The position numbers and the translations under genes were made by a program. The notes under the pieces were generated by a model. The model made no database searches and was not told the origin of the DNA. It worked only from the letters and a program-made list of their open reading frames with translations. Positions 23,821 through 36,154 of a stretch of DNA of 64,000 nt are shown here, piece by piece. Source of the stretch: Lasiosphaeria ovina (taxonomy: Eukaryota; Ascomycota; Sordariomycetes; Sordariales; Lasiosphaeriaceae); assembly GCA_033439765.1 (NCBI GenBank), contig JAULSN010000003.1:4154001-4218000 (forward strand), read 5' to 3'. The stretch's first letter is position 1; every line of letters starts with the position of its first letter.

Positions 23821-25783
23821 TTACAAGTCTCCTTTTCCGGGCATGACTTTGGCTGCCTGGACCGCGCTCATCTTGCTGATCCACTGCGCGTTGGGCTGCA
23901 CCTTGCGTACCGTGCGTAGCTCTTCGCTGGAATAGCCTGGGATGCGGATATTATAAGTACGCTCCAAAACGAGCTGAATATCGCGGATTTCCAGCACCTT
24001 GGAACCTCTTTCTTTGGCATTGCGGCAGGCCGAGTGAAGAACACTGTCAACAAAGGCGTCGGCAAGGTTGAGCACCGACTAGTCGGTTACATGACGTTAG
24101 CGGTTATGAATTCTGAGAGAGATCCGAAGGGGGAAAAGGGAGCCGGACCGCGAAAACGCAATAGCCGGAAAAGAAGATCAAAAAAAGGTGCAACTCACCT
24201 CTTCGACTTCAGGGGTCAGTAAATTACCCTCCTGGCCCTCAGCCGTCCCTCCGCAGACTTGACGAACTAGCTCGTCTAGTTTTTTCTTGTTGAGAACTCT
24301 TTCACCCTCACCCTCAAGTTGATAGGCCGGGGTCTTGGCAAGGGCGGGCTGATTCATGACTCCTCCACCAATACCACCGCCCCCGCTGTAGCTGGGGCGA
24401 GAAGTTCCTATTCCACCCATAATTGGGACCGGGGTAGGCAATTGGGTAGCTTTCTCCGGGAGAACTTTGGGGATGGGCAATTTGGAAGTTAGGTTGGCTT
24501 GCCCGAGGGGCTGCTGCTGAGGTGGGTGCGCGTGGGGGTGGCCTTGTTGCGCAGTGCCTATGACGCCGCCCTGTACAGAAGACGGAGTACCGCTCTGAGC
24601 GCCACCAACGGGTCCAGAGAGAGAGCCAGCACGTTGCTGGGCGGCGAGGTTAATGGCAGCGGCATGTGTGAGTGGGCGAATATTGGCGCCGGTAGGTGTG
24701 GCAGACTGGGGCGTCTGAATGCGAGCAGAGTTCTGGGTGGGGGTGCCGCTTGACTGCATACCGACAGCACCAGAAGCTGCAAGAGCCGTATTGAGAGGTG
24801 CAGGAATATGTGGTGGTTGCTGTGTACCTGGCTCGATTTTTATGGGTGCTGATGGCGGTTGTTGAGTCGGTGGTTGCGAGGCGATCGCAGGCTGTGGAGG
24901 GGCCGCCTGCTGGGTGACAGGGGTAGGTGGAGCTTGTACCTGGGGGGCTGTTGCCGGCGCCTGTGTTTGAGTTTGAGGCTGCGCCTGTTGTACTTGATGA
25001 GGCGGCGGACCCTGTTGCGGTCCAGGAACACCATTCGCACCTGGCATTCGACCTGCGGCCAGCTGCTGCTTCTTCGCGGCCTCAATAGCGGCTGTGACGG
25101 CGGCTGTAGGATTTTGCATCGGCCCGCCTGAAGCTGTCGGTACAGGCGCCCCACTAACTCCCGGACCTGGCTGCTGCCGAGTACCTGCCCCAACTCCTAC
25201 AGACGCAGAATGTTGGCCCTGTGGGCGTGAAGCATTCGCAGTCATCGAGTTTGGCGCAGCATTGCCGGCGCTTGCGAGGGCTTTTTGGCTGGCACTGCTA
25301 AGGCATGACGCCCGGACATTTTTCACGAAGGTTATGGCGACATTGTGCTGTTTGGTAATCGCCGTCTTCTCCTCCTGCCGTAACTTCACCTCATCAGGGG
25401 AGAGGTTCTTCAACGTGGCCGGGTCACCAAGCGCTTGGATTTGGCTTCGGGTAATTTCTATTTGTTGAAGTGCCCGAACATATCTTGTCTTCATGTCCTC
25501 GATCCACTTCTCCTTCTCTGTAACGTTAGGGGGGGGTTGGAATACCAACTCATTGACGTGGCTGAGGATACTGGCAGAGAGTTGCTGCGGGAACGGACCG
25601 CCAACCGCTGCCTTGGGCGGTTGGAGCCTGTTCGCCGCAGGCGTTTGAGCGTTCGCGTGTAAGCCGTTGCCAGATCCGCCAGGGACTGCATGAGGAGCAA
25701 CGGGAGACTGCTGGGGCTGCTGAAGAGCCGTTTGAGCGCCCTGGCCGGGCTGTTGCAGTTCCTGTTGTTGCAACATTTGCTGC

Positions 25784-25836
<53 letters not shown>

Positions 25837-25909
25837 TTGCTGTTGTTGCTGTTGTTGCTGTTGCTGCAGCTGCAACTGTTGCTGCAGAGTCTGCTGCTGT
25901 TGCAGAGTC

Positions 25910-25941
<32 letters not shown>

Positions 25942-26244
25942 CTGCCGCTGCTGCTGTTGCTGTTGGTGATAGCGCATTTGATGGAGCTTTGACATGAGCA
26001 TCCGGCCGAATTCGACGATTTTCTTCTTGGCATCTGCCTGTTCGGCAGAATTTGGAGCCGATGCTTCAAACCTCCTCCACAGATTTGTTAACCCTTTTTC
26101 GTATTTCACTTTATCTTCGTCTGAGAGATACGGCATGTTCCGCATCGATTCGGGCCGGTACATCTGGGTCCCGGGAGTTTTGTTTGGAGCGCCGGCAGCC
26201 TGTTCGGCCGCTGGGCCAGGGCCAGGGCCAGGAGTCGGATTCAT
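23821..26244 (-). CDS. taf12: TFIID/SAGA subunit TAF12 (histone-fold)
   Basis: Exons 26244..24199 and 24078..23821 across a 120-nt intron (GTGAGT...TAACCGACTAG) give 767 aa. The N-terminal ~85 residues contain a conserved short block ([20 protein letters not shown]). Then come Gln tracts, one of 30 consecutive Gln (residues 127-156), and a long Pro/Gln/Ala-rich middle. The histone fold spans the splice: [24 protein letters not shown], then [20 protein letters not shown] and [20 protein letters not shown]. This is the H2B-like fold of TAF12, which pairs with TAF4 in TFIID and Ada1 in SAGA. Splicing joins helix 1 to helix 2 in frame, so the intron call is firm. The Gln tract is coded by mixed CAG/CAA codons. 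Confidence 0.94.
25777..25866 (-). repeat. Poly-glutamine CAG/CAA tract in taf12
   Basis: Thirty consecutive Gln codons, mixed CAG and CAA, flanked by further interrupted Gln runs to about 25,966. It is likely to vary in length between strains. Confidence 0.9.
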
Positions 26245-27852
26245 AATGGCACAACCGAACGGCTAGGGCCGAGTAGTCGGTCGAACAGGTTCGGGTCTTC
26301 GGGATACGGGGAGGAGAGGTGCGTGGCCACACTTCGGCTGGGGACGACACGACAGGACTGCACTGAAATTGGGAGAACCGAGGCGGAATAAGGGGGGGGA
26401 AGAAGAAAGACCACGGCCACGACTACGCCGAGCTGTGTATGCGGGCGGCCCTGTCTATTTTCTTGTTGGAGCTCAGTGTGTTGAAAGTAGATAGGACGAG
26501 TCGGGGGATGATGGAAACGAAGCGACGACGCCCGTCGTTGATGGGTTGTCGACAAGCGGTCGAGTGGTCCCGCATTTCTGTGGAGGAAAGTGGCTGGATG
26601 GGTGAGGTGGGTCTTGGCGAGCCCGGCGTGTACTTTCTACACTACTGTGGCGCTCAGCCACGGTCGGGAACAGTGCGAGGATGGGACGGTTCCATGGGTA
26701 CCTTGCTGGGTACCCTTTTTATTTTCTTTGCACTCAAATCCACTAACATTTGTCACTTGGTACCGCAAAATTCTTTAGCTATTCCTGATAATGGGAATAA
26801 TAATACTGTTATAACCACCCAAAAAAGAGACTAGAAACTAGAAGGTAGGTTTTCGTTCCTATCTGTTCCGATTTACTGGGTTGGCTATGGTAATACCTAG
26901 CACTTGAGGTTTTATCGCCAGTGAGGGCCACTGGGTATGAGGTCAAATAAGAACAACGCAGGAAATTGTAGAGGGTTTAATTTAGGTATCTCATTGAGGT
27001 AGGGTGTCTGTAGTTGGGGTATCATACCAGGGCGGACAGACACTCCGCACACTTGATCTTCACCATTGGACGCAGATTCGCACTTAGACAGAGAAATAGA
27101 CTTCTAACGCCTATACTGTCTAACATTGCCGGGAGGGTAATTTCCGGTGACCATTTTCATTTTCATTTTTTCTACTGTTTGAGTTGTTGAGGTCACCATC
27201 AAAGAACTCCGTACCTTCGCGGACCAGGTTTCAGAGTTACCCACTCCGTATCTTTCCTCGAAAATGCTAACCCAGCGTCGTTTATAAAGTTGCCAAAATC
27301 AGATACATCAATAGCCCACGAGAGCTTCGTCTATTGCAGTGGAAAATCTATGTATGTTATGATCCCCAGATTGTGAAGAAATGTAAACATTGCTTGTCCC
27401 TCAAAGGCGTGGTTCGGAACTTGAAACATGAAAGAAAATGCAAATGACCAAGTCTATAAGGTATCATCCCCCAAACCAAAAACGCATTGGCAATGCAGAG
27501 AACCAACCAGGTCTTGCCCGCCAGTCATAGCCTCGCCTCTTCTCCATTCGGTCACCATTTGGTTCACTAACTGCTGGTGTCGTCATGGCCATTTTTCGAG
27601 CCCGTCGCTGAGTTCTGAGGGCTGACGAGGGAAAATGACCCGAATAGAACAAGATGATCAGAACATGCATAGAATCCCGCCAGAATAGACTTCCTTCTCA
27701 TCATGAGTTGTTCTTATGGTCGTCATAATTTTAGTCGTCATCATTAATCGTTGCCGTCATCATCAATGCAGCAGAAGAAGGAAACCACTGCTTAGTTGAG
27801 CAGGCAAGGCTTCATTCTGAAGCCCGTACTCGCCAAACTGCCGTGCAGCTCA
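26245..27852. other. Intergenic, taf12 promoter side
   Basis: 1.6 kb with no recognisable gene. The left part is the taf12 promoter and leader. The rest is unremarkable AT-balanced sequence, with the 3' region of the next leftward gene at the right end. Confidence 0.5.
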
Positions 27853-29070
27853 TCATGGCGATGGCGAATCAATCTCCATGCTGATGTATTGGTAATACGG
27901 AAGCTCGCGTGCAAGAGTCTCGCTGATTAGGATTTCATCTTCGCTGGAGTCTGGCTCCTCGAGCTCTTCTATTCTCGGCGGTGGCGGGTCCTGGAACAAC
28001 AGGCTTCGCCTGTCCCCCGTTTTCCGGCGGAGGCGGCGGGCGCTTGATCCGACCTCCTCGGCACCGAGAAAGGCCTTGAGATCCTCACGGTCCGTGTCGC
28101 TTCCGATGCTCTCGCTTATCGTGCGTTTGCCGATGCTTCCCGATGTCATGCGTTTGTGCCGCCTCTGCTCGCGTCGCTTCAAAAGGATGTCTTGATACTC
28201 CACAGTGTCAATGTCGGAGAGATCCGATTCATCACTGCAATTGAGATTGCCGAGATGCTGCATGATTGTTTGATCAATCTCGGGGGGGTTCCGTGATCGC
28301 GAGCGACTGCGGTCCGACTCTGCGTACTCGATGGCATGAGGTCGGATCACGCCGACACGCTCGTCGTCGCTGTCGCCAAAATCGCTCATCTCTTCCACGG
28401 TGAATGCTGCGTGGGTGACGACGCGCCCCGTCCTAGCCTGCGGTGCTAATGGAGCCGTCTTCGCCCGCTGCGATGTGACGGAACGAGGGGGACTCGCCGA
28501 GTCGCCTTCTGAATCTGAAGACGATGGTATTGAGGAGGTGGGTGACCGGGGCGACAGCTGCTCAGGACGGACGGGTCGGGGGTGGCTGAAATTTGGCCCA
28601 CGGTCCGCCGGCCGACCGCCGCTGGTCACGGACATCATCGGACGGCGGGGGTCGAGAGGATTGGGCGGCGCCATGGGCCGCGCCGGGTGGCTCTTGTGTC
28701 CACCAAGGCTGTGTCCACCAAAGAGGGGCAACGCCGTCGTGGGTGTCTGTGGCGGCGATGACGGTCCCACGCTTCGAGGAATTTTCAAATTGGGCGTCGT
28801 CGGCCGCATTTTCTTCCTCGAGATCTGCCGACCCAGGCAAGATTTGGTGTGGTGCCAGCAGCGTTTCAGTCTATCTGGGGCGAATTCGAAATCCAAGATG
28901 GTTCCTCCGATGCCCTTTTTCTTATCGATCTGGTGTAATAGGCGTGGGGTAATAATGGCGGGGAAAAAAGGAGGGGTGTAAGGTTGTGTGAGCGAAGGGA
29001 CTCAAGGCGTCAACACCCAAAGAATGAACCTCCAACGAGGAGATGTTAAAGGACTTCGGTTGGTTTTCAT
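27853..29070 (-). CDS. Protein of unknown function, acidic/Ser-rich
   Basis: The main exon (28929..27853) is open for 359 codons but has no ATG at its start. It begins just after a CCAG acceptor with IDKKKGIGGTILDFEF. A first exon at 29070..29017 (MKTNRSPLTSPRW...) fits in phase 0 through an 87-nt intron, but its donor GTGTTG is weak. The total would be 376 aa. No known domain is recognised. The N-terminal half is Pro/Ser-rich and probably disordered. The C-terminal half has acidic clusters (SDFGDSDDERVGV, SDESDLSDIDTVEYQDI), a basic block (KRREQRRHKR, RRLRRKTGDRRS) and an acidic end. The ordered C-terminal motifs suggest a conserved fungal nuclear or cytoplasmic protein, but no function can be assigned. 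Confidence 0.6.
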
Positions 29071-31655
29071 GATAATAATGTATTCGAAATCCCGTGCAGA
29101 GTTCGTGTAGCCTATGCGATTCCCACTTGGAGAGGAAAAGCACGGAGAAAAAGACTAGGCAATTGCGGGAACAGTTGACCGATGCCAATACCTAGGTTAT
29201 GGGCTACCTATCCGGTATCTTTGCGCCCAGTGCTGTTCTCAAGGTTTGTCTGGCAAGGAATCCGCCTGGCTCAAAGGGCTGCAGCGAACCTAAAGTATTG
29301 CAGCCGACAGAGGTGCGCCCGACAGGTTGGGGGCGGTCTCTTCCCAGGAGAAATGTGCTACTAGGCAGAGCGCGGCAGCGCTAAGTGGACGGGATCAACG
29401 GGATCAATCGAGGCCGGAGGCAAGATGGGCTGGCAGGTACGGACACCCGAGATAGGCAAGGAAATGTAGTAGAAGGTTTCAAGTCGGCCTTTTGACTCGA
29501 GTAGTGTGTGCCGGTTTCTGGCCGGTTTCGAGGTTCCTGCCGTCCGAGCTCCGAGACTGGGCCACTCAGTGGAAGTGAAGGTAGGTAACTGAGTCTGGTA
29601 GGAAGTACGAATATCCACAGGGGCGGCGGAAACAGGTTGGGCGTCGGACCGAAGTCCCCATCTTATACTTTTGCCATTACTACAGGGTTCCCATCGCCCC
29701 CCCCCCCCCCCCCCCCCATGGGCATGCCGGGCGGGTCGGCGGAAAGAGGCAGGAGAGACAAAAGAGCCGCCAGCGGCTGAGGATGAGTTTGCGAGTTTGC
29801 GAAGACATTCTTCCCGCCAAAGTGGTCCCAGTCGGCGGTGCGGTCTGAGAAGTAGCGGCAGCTTGGGCAGCAATGCTCCAGGACTTCCCTGGCTCCCGTC
29901 CCCTGTCCTCCCCCCATATGAACCTTCTGGATGGCAGCGGATTGGAGGTGCTCCGGCACAAAATCCGCTCAGGCCAGCGATATCACGAAGGGCGGACCGG
30001 CGGTCGGCCAAGAGACACGAGGGAAGAAACGGTGACTCCCTTTCTCGGGTGCCTGCCTCAGCGCTGTTACGTGACCGACCGGGCCTAGGGGCACTGAGTT
30101 GTCCCTTTCATGAGCATACACGGGCGCAGGGAAAAAAGGCTGCCCTGCTGTTGGACCAGCACGTTTTCCAGTAGCTGGGTCCTCTATGGATGGCAGGACG
30201 AATCAGGGCCGCTGAGGCCTGCCTGGCACTAAGAGACTGCGGCAGTCATGCCCAATAAGCGGAAGAAAAATCCACAATGCCGGCTGAGCAGGCTCTCGGA
30301 CAACTTATTAGTGTACAAGAGGCTGCTGTCTTGCGGCGGGCCAACGTGGGAATTGTGGGGAGCGGGCGGACGGGGAAAAGCCCGCTTCAATGTGTGACAA
30401 GGGCCAACCTTGGTCGAATTCACACCGTACCTACTGTACGGATACCGAAGATGCCATGTGGTGTGGGCTGAAGTCGCATGGCGCAATGGCGCACTCAAAT
30501 CTTGCAGAGTCCTCTGATCCGCATCGGCGCAACCACCCAGGACCGTTGTGACTGCGCAACCGAGCACGCCTCTGAGCAGATCTCGAACGTCCGACATCTA
30601 TCGGGCCTCTTGTGGATGAATTGCACTGCATATTACATGCAAAGCTGGACAACAGCCGCCGGCGAGGCAGTCGATAGGCCGGTGCCCGAAAGTGTGTTGG
30701 GCGTCACGGTTCTTTGGATGCTGACGAGCAAGCGGTGGGGTTCGTATCGGTACATAAACGTTGGTGGGATTTTTTCCCTTCAATACGGAAGTACCGAGTA
30801 CTCCGTACTTTTCTCATTTTTATTATTGAGATTGGTGGTTGGATTTTGGGGGGAGGGGGGGTGTTCAGTTTACGGAAAATGACAACCTGCCAGTTGGAGA
30901 TCGCTTCCGAAGATCAGATAAGTAATACGTTCTTCGCACATGTACATCTCGTGCTCGTGAGCAAACAAAGCGGGTATATGCCTGGTCGGATTAGAACCCG
31001 AGAAGAATTCGCTCAACACCTTTATCAGCTGCAGGAGAGACAGAGATATGAGGGAAGAGTTCGATAATATCATATATAGGAGACGTACGGAGTAACCTAC
31101 CAGATTAGCACATACCACCATTTATCCTGGTACCTACCTGACCTCTCTGGCTGGTGAGGTGGTAAAATCACATTTAGACCTCCCCTATATTGTGTATGTG
31201 GTATACAATCCAATCCCTGAATGTTGGTTATGTAGCAGGGGGCTTTCCAAGACCTATTCTGAAATTTTAGAGGCCTATCTCTTCTCCAAAGTAACTATTA
31301 AAGGCCTTTTCTGTCGGTTTATTTGCGATAGTCTTCTCCTCGTTCCCAGGTACCACGCCAACAAACATTCATGGATTGGATTGTACAGGCGGGTGAACAG
31401 AGACGGGCATGTATTGGATATACACGTATTTCCGACCAGCCAGCTGACTTCAGAACCGGCTCGGCCACTGTTATGCATGTACACAGTACGGAGTACGGAA
31501 ACCGAACTTACACGTTCTCAGCACTAAAGGTGGGGGATTCGTAGCACGTGATTAGCGGGGACCGGCCGGTATCCATGTTTACCTACCTACCTTCGCGGCG
31601 CGTTCGGAGCAGCGATCCCAGCAATTCGCAACTGCCACAGTAAACATGGTTCGCC
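29071..31655. other. Long intergenic region without genes
   Basis: 2.6 kb between divergent genes. A long minus-strand open frame (29,361-30,011) crosses a 21-C run at 29697-29717 and has no family motifs, so it is not called. Exact TACTCCGTA/TACGGAGTA motifs lie at 30799, 31086 and 31487. No RNA gene is recognised. Confidence 0.5.
29697..29717. repeat. 21-nt poly-C tract
   Basis: An uninterrupted run of 21 C in intergenic DNA. Similar runs of G or C occur at 36546-36562 (17 G) and 47642-47654 (13 C). Run lengths this long are prone to both replication slippage and sequencing error. Confidence 0.9.
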
Positions 31656-32501
31656 ATGTCGCTTCTCTCGGCTCACCTGGAGCAAATCTCCATGTCATGT
31701 CAAGGCATTGACAGTCTTCCGTGAGTGCAAATCCCCCAAACAGTGTCGGCAAACACTCGCCCAGTTGCTGAAACAGAGATCGCGAAATTCGTTGCCAGGT
31801 TTCCGCCCCCCAAGATCTTTACAAATGCCTTGCTCTCCAGCCATGACATTACCTCGTTAATCCGAGACACTGAAGCCCATGAGCGCGCTCTTTTCTCCGT
31901 TCCGCCACCGCACCTGACTGCCACGAGCCAGAACCCCGATCCTCCCAAGCCCTCCTCGAGGCGGCAGACCGTATTCAATGTTACAGCTGGCGAAGTAACG
32001 ACAGGGCCGCCGCCCAACTCGGCGCGCAGCGGGCCGGCACGCCGCAACACGGCCGTGGCAGCGGTACTTGGCGGCGACCTGCACGCTCAAATCGTGCGAC
32101 CCGGCGGGCATGGGGCTCCTGTTGATGGCCGAGGCGATGTCGACATCGAGGTGCTGCTGCACGGCGCCGAGAAGCTCTGCACCGTGTATCCGCTGCCCGG
32201 GGCACTCGAGAGGATACCCTCCCAGCGCCAAAAGTACGCACAGCAGAGCAGCACGCTTGACTACTACGAGGCCAAGGTGGCAGAACAGCAAGAGGCGCTC
32301 GAAAGAATGAACATGGAACGGTGGGTTGACGACGAAGACGACGATATCAAGGAGCGAGCTGGTGATCAGGCGGATATCCTCACAGACGCGGATCTAAAGC
32401 GGGAAGAGGACGAGGTTCGGGAACTCGACAAGAAAAAGCGTGAGCTACAGCAGAGACTGCGTGCTATCGAGGCTGATCTGGGCGGCCTGCTCAACATATA
32501 A
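31656..32501 (+). CDS. spc34: DASH complex subunit SPC34
   Basis: Exons 31656..31720 and 31799..32501 across a 78-nt intron (GTGAGT...TTGCCAG) give 255 aa. Splicing yields the family start MSLLSAHLEQISMSCQGIDS, then LPFPPPKIFTNALLSSHDIT and LIRDTEAHERALFSV, hallmarks of Spc34. The C-terminal half is a coiled coil: LDYYEAKVAEQQEALERMN, then heptad-like KREEDEVRELDKKKRELQQR. The DASH/Dam1 complex rings spindle microtubules and couples kinetochores to them; it is fungus-specific. The gene converges on the DsbA-like gene with only 128 bp between stop codons. Confidence 0.92.
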
Positions 32502-32629
32502 GCACGGGAGTTCAACTTGTTGGCAAAGCACAGTGTTCAATTCGAATTCCGGTACGGAGATGAAAGAAGTGTCTAAAAATCGGAGTCTCCCTTCCGGTCC
32601 CGGCACCCGGTCCCGGCACCTGCGTTGTC

Positions 32630-33393
32630 TTAGCAGGTCAACCCTTCCGATGATGCTCCGTCAACATCCGGAAAGAACTTCTTGGCACGCACAAAACTCT
32701 CGATAAATGTCTCCACATCTTGAGCGCCCGATATCTCGTACTTCCCGTTGATGGTGAAGTTCGGAACGCCACTGACGCCGGCTCTGTACGCCTTCTCAAC
32801 CTCACGGTCAACAGCATCGCCGCCCTTCCCATTTTCCAGCCAATCCTTGATCTCGGAGTTTTCCAATCCGGCCTTCTCACCGGCAGCAATCAACATGTCA
32901 TGAGACGTGATATCACCATCTTCTTCAAACTGCGACTTGAAGAGCTCGGCAACGAGCTTGTTTTCAATTTCGTTGGATTTGGTCTTAGCCAGCTGGACGA
33001 GTCGATGAGAATCGCGTGTGTTTCCAATCTTGCCGTTGAATGTGAAGTGGATGCCCTCGGCCTCGCCAAGCGCTGTAAGACGTGCATGGGCCATAGCCAT
33101 GCGCTCTGGTCCTAATTTGTTGACCAGATGGACTTTGGCGCTGATGCCAACGTTGGGCAGAGTTGGGTCGAGATAGAAAGGGTGCCAGGCGATGGTGAAG
33201 GTATCGTTGGCCCCGCCAGCTATGTCATTCTTATATGCCTCAATGGCGCGTTCCAGTCGTTTCTTGCCGAGGTAACACTACGATGGAGAGCCAGACGTTG
33301 TAAGTTGCTACTCGGGGGGGGAGGAGACCGAGATTAGAAACCCACCCATGGACATATGGCGTCGGAAACGACGTCGATGTTGAAATTTGTCAT
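32630..33393 (-). CDS. DsbA-like thioredoxin-fold oxidoreductase (FrnE type)
   Basis: Exons 33393..33346 (16 codons) and 33277..32630 across a 68-nt intron (GTGGGT...CGTAG) give 231 aa. The intron splits the active site: exon 1 ends in DAICPW and exon 2 starts with CYLGKKRLERAI, so splicing forms the CPWC motif of the DsbA/FrnE family. The remainder fits the family: IAWHPFYLDP, the helical insertion (ERMAMAHARLTALGEAEGI), and VSGVPNFTINGKYEISGAQ with the cis-Pro loop. No signal peptide is seen, so a cytosolic protein is likely. Fungal members are commonly labelled DSBA oxidoreductases; the substrate is unknown. Confidence 0.9.
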
Positions 33394-35103
33394 GGCTTTA
33401 TATGATGTGAAGGGCGGCCGGAGCAAGCGGGTTGAAAGGCGAGGCTTTATGTACACGGGTAAGTCTGATAGGGGGGGTAGGCGAAGTTTGCGAGACATTA
33501 CATCTGCCTTGGAGTTGTTCGCGAGGCCGAGCAAGTGATATAGGAGCCCCTCATATGCCTGAGCCGGAGACTTTCCGAATCGCGAGCGCTGACAAATCGT
33601 GCTTGTGTCCGGAATCAAACCTATGGTATTCCATCCAGTGCCTTTGAAACCGGCATTTCATCCTGCCACTGGTTCGATTGAATGTATAATGACCTGTGAA
33701 CGAAATCCGAAAAAATATTCCGAAAGGCACGAAGGTCAGTCGGCCTTGATTGAAATTGGTGTTCATAACATTTGTTGTCTTCTAAGTTCTACCGCCTATC
33801 CTCCTAGGTGCCAGTCAAAATAGGCAATAAAGCTCATATACCTACTCGCATGATGAAAGTTCCAATGAGACGGAGTAGACTGCTTAGTACTGCATATGGA
33901 GGTTCCTGTAATTTGAACTGACATTGGTCAGGGCTCAAGGTCACAGGTGGGCGATTACGGTTACCTTCCTCCAACTCCGTACGAAGGTAAGGTAAGGTAC
34001 GTAGCCTGCCACGACAATTTTGGGGGGGCAACGGCAACGGTGGTGGCGTCACTTAAAACCCCAGCTCGGCAAGGCGGGGGGCCCTGCCAAGGGGCTGACG
34101 CAGCGACCCACCTCGGCTGTCAAGCCCCTGGACGGATTGGGTGCAGCTGTCGTCCCCTGCCGCCGCACATCCCTGTTCGGCCAGTGTCCGGACAACGAGC
34201 CAAAGTAAATAATACTTGGTGGTTGGGACAACGGCTCCCACTCCCAGCCAGCTGCAGCCAGAGCATCACAGCAGCAAATTCGACTGGGAGACCTTTTACT
34301 TCTGCATACACACACACATCACATCCATACGCAATATTTAGGTTTTTTGACACTCCCAATAAGCAACCAACCTCTTGCATCTTGCGCAAACTTCGGCTTA
34401 TCGAATCGCTTCTTGCTCTCTCTTGGTCAAGCTTGTCGCTCTCTTTCCGTAAGTCTCCTGAATTATTGTTTGTTTCTACCAGAAGTGTGTTCATCCCCTC
34501 TGCCTGCACATTGCCGCAGGCCCTCTGCGCATTCCAACAACAGCCATCCCCATCTGTCTATGTTCTCTGACGCATTCCCCTTGCCGTAGCAGCAAGCAAG
34601 GCAGCCGAGTGTGTTTTGTTTGTGTTCAAACGCCGCTCCAATTCCAAACATCCTGGCCGCGGACTTTCTTTTGCGCTCTCGCTTTGCGACCAAGGCTTGA
34701 AGTTGCTGAGCCCCGATACGATTCCATCAGATTGAGAAGGCCCCTCCCCCCCTTTTAACCTTTTGCTCTTGTTCTAGAATCACGTTTCTCGTTCCAGCCC
34801 ATCACCCCCCGTCGCATTCCTGACGGGCGCTGCCAGACACACGCACCACAAGCGAGTTTCCGAGACAAGACGAACCGAGACGAGGCGTTGAGTAGGAGCC
34901 AAGAGGCAAACGGGCGCCACCCACATTCCAAGGCTAGCAGCACATACAATCATCAAAAGGACATTCCTCAGCCTTGACAGAAGAGTGCTGGAGGCGCTGC
35001 CCGACCCGACCCGTCACTCCGGCACTGCGGAGGGCAGGTGTGGGCTCCGCGAGCGGCATCAGAGACAAGACGTTCGAGAATACGCCACAGTAGTCGACCA
35101 AAG
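33394..35103. promoter_or_regulatory. Divergent region, DsbA-like gene / fig1, with long fig1 leader
   Basis: 1.7 kb without a supported gene. The right ~700 bp (34,400-35,100) are rich in CT tracts and lack any coding signal in frame with fig1, so they probably contain the fig1 promoter and a long 5' UTR. AAGGTAAGGTA-type motifs lie near 33,984-34,000. Confidence 0.5.
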
Positions 35104-36154
35104 ATGGCTACCGAGAGGTTTCAGTTGGGATGGTACCGTAGGTAACCCTCATTCCTCGGACACGATGTGCTTTTGCTAACAGGAACGTTACAGGGTGGGT
35201 GCCATTCCTGGGATATCACCACGTGTTGATGATCTTGATAGCAGTGGCAATCATATTACTATGTACGATCCTCCCCCCCCCCTGAAGCCCTGAAGGCTGG
35301 CTTCCCCGGGCTCGTGGCCGCACAATACCTCCAGTCGCTGACGGTGTTTTTCTTTCCTTCCTCTGCGCTCTACAGCCCTCCTGCTTGCCGGCTGTTCATC
35401 ATCCTCACCTCTTATTCCCGACATTTTCCTCCTCTCCCTCTACTACCAACATTACACGGCCGTGCCCGACACAGCGCAGGTCGACTACAATGTCAATACA
35501 GCCATCAGCAACATTGTTGGCGGAGCACGGCTCCAAGCGCGCGTGGGCTACTTCGGCATCTGCGTGAACCCCGAAGGCGGCTCTTGGCTGTGCAGCAACA
35601 ACGCGACGACGCTGGCCAACGAGATATCGGTAGACCAGGACCCTCTGAATCTCATTTGGCTCGCGAGCGAGTTCAAGGACAGCATCGTGTTCCCTTATCT
35701 TCTGTGAGTCTCTCCTCCCTCGATGCCCCATCTCCCAAATGCTCTCGCTCTAACATGTCGACTTTCCCACCCCTCCTTCAGCATCATTGCCATTATCCTT
35801 GCCTTCATCTGCCTCCTGCTGCTGGCGACGTTCCCGGGGTGGCACGAGGAAGAGGACAGCGAAGGCTCGGAGCGCGAGGTCAAGCCGTTCCCCAGCCGGC
35901 CCGTGAGCCAGGTTGCGCTGGCCATAATATTCATCGCATCCATCTTCGTCCTGGTTTCTGTCCTGTGGCAGCACACGGCGTCGGTGGCCGCGAGCATCAT
36001 AGCGCAGGACTTCGGCAACGGGAGCGTGCTGGCAGGCGTCGGAACCTCGGCCATGGTAATGGGCTGGTTCAGCTTCACGCTGCTGATCGTCGTCACCATC
36101 GGCCTCTTGGTCATGATATTAAGTATACGCGTGTTGCGGCAGATCATGGACTGA
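35104..36154 (+). CDS. fig1: Fig1-domain membrane protein
   Basis: Four exons (35104..35137, 35194..35262, 35376..35703, 35782..36154) with introns of 56, 113 and 78 nt give 267 aa. All phases match. The protein starts MATERFQLGWYRWVPFLGYH and has a first membrane segment at ~22-41 (VLMILIAVAIILLSLLLAG). A Cys-containing extracellular loop with RVGYFGICVNPEG and SWLCS follows, then three more membrane segments (IIAIILAFICLLLLATF, VALAIIFIASIFVLVSVL, FTLLIVVTIGLLVMILSI). This four-pass layout with the GYFGxC motif is the Fig1 family, which works in low-affinity calcium uptake and membrane fusion during mating and hyphal growth. An acidic cytosolic loop (EEEDSEGSERE) lies between segments 2 and 3. 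Confidence 0.9.

Noticed and set aside
25491..26069. Second minus-strand frame (Ser/Asn-rich) and a plus-strand Leu-rich frame over the taf12 Gln tract
   Set aside because: Both are other-frame readings of the CAG/CAA repeat. The Gln frame connects to the conserved histone fold.
29361..30011. Long minus-strand open frame (216 codons)
   Set aside because: It crosses a 21-C homopolymer, has no family motif and no splice support. High GC content alone can keep a frame open here.
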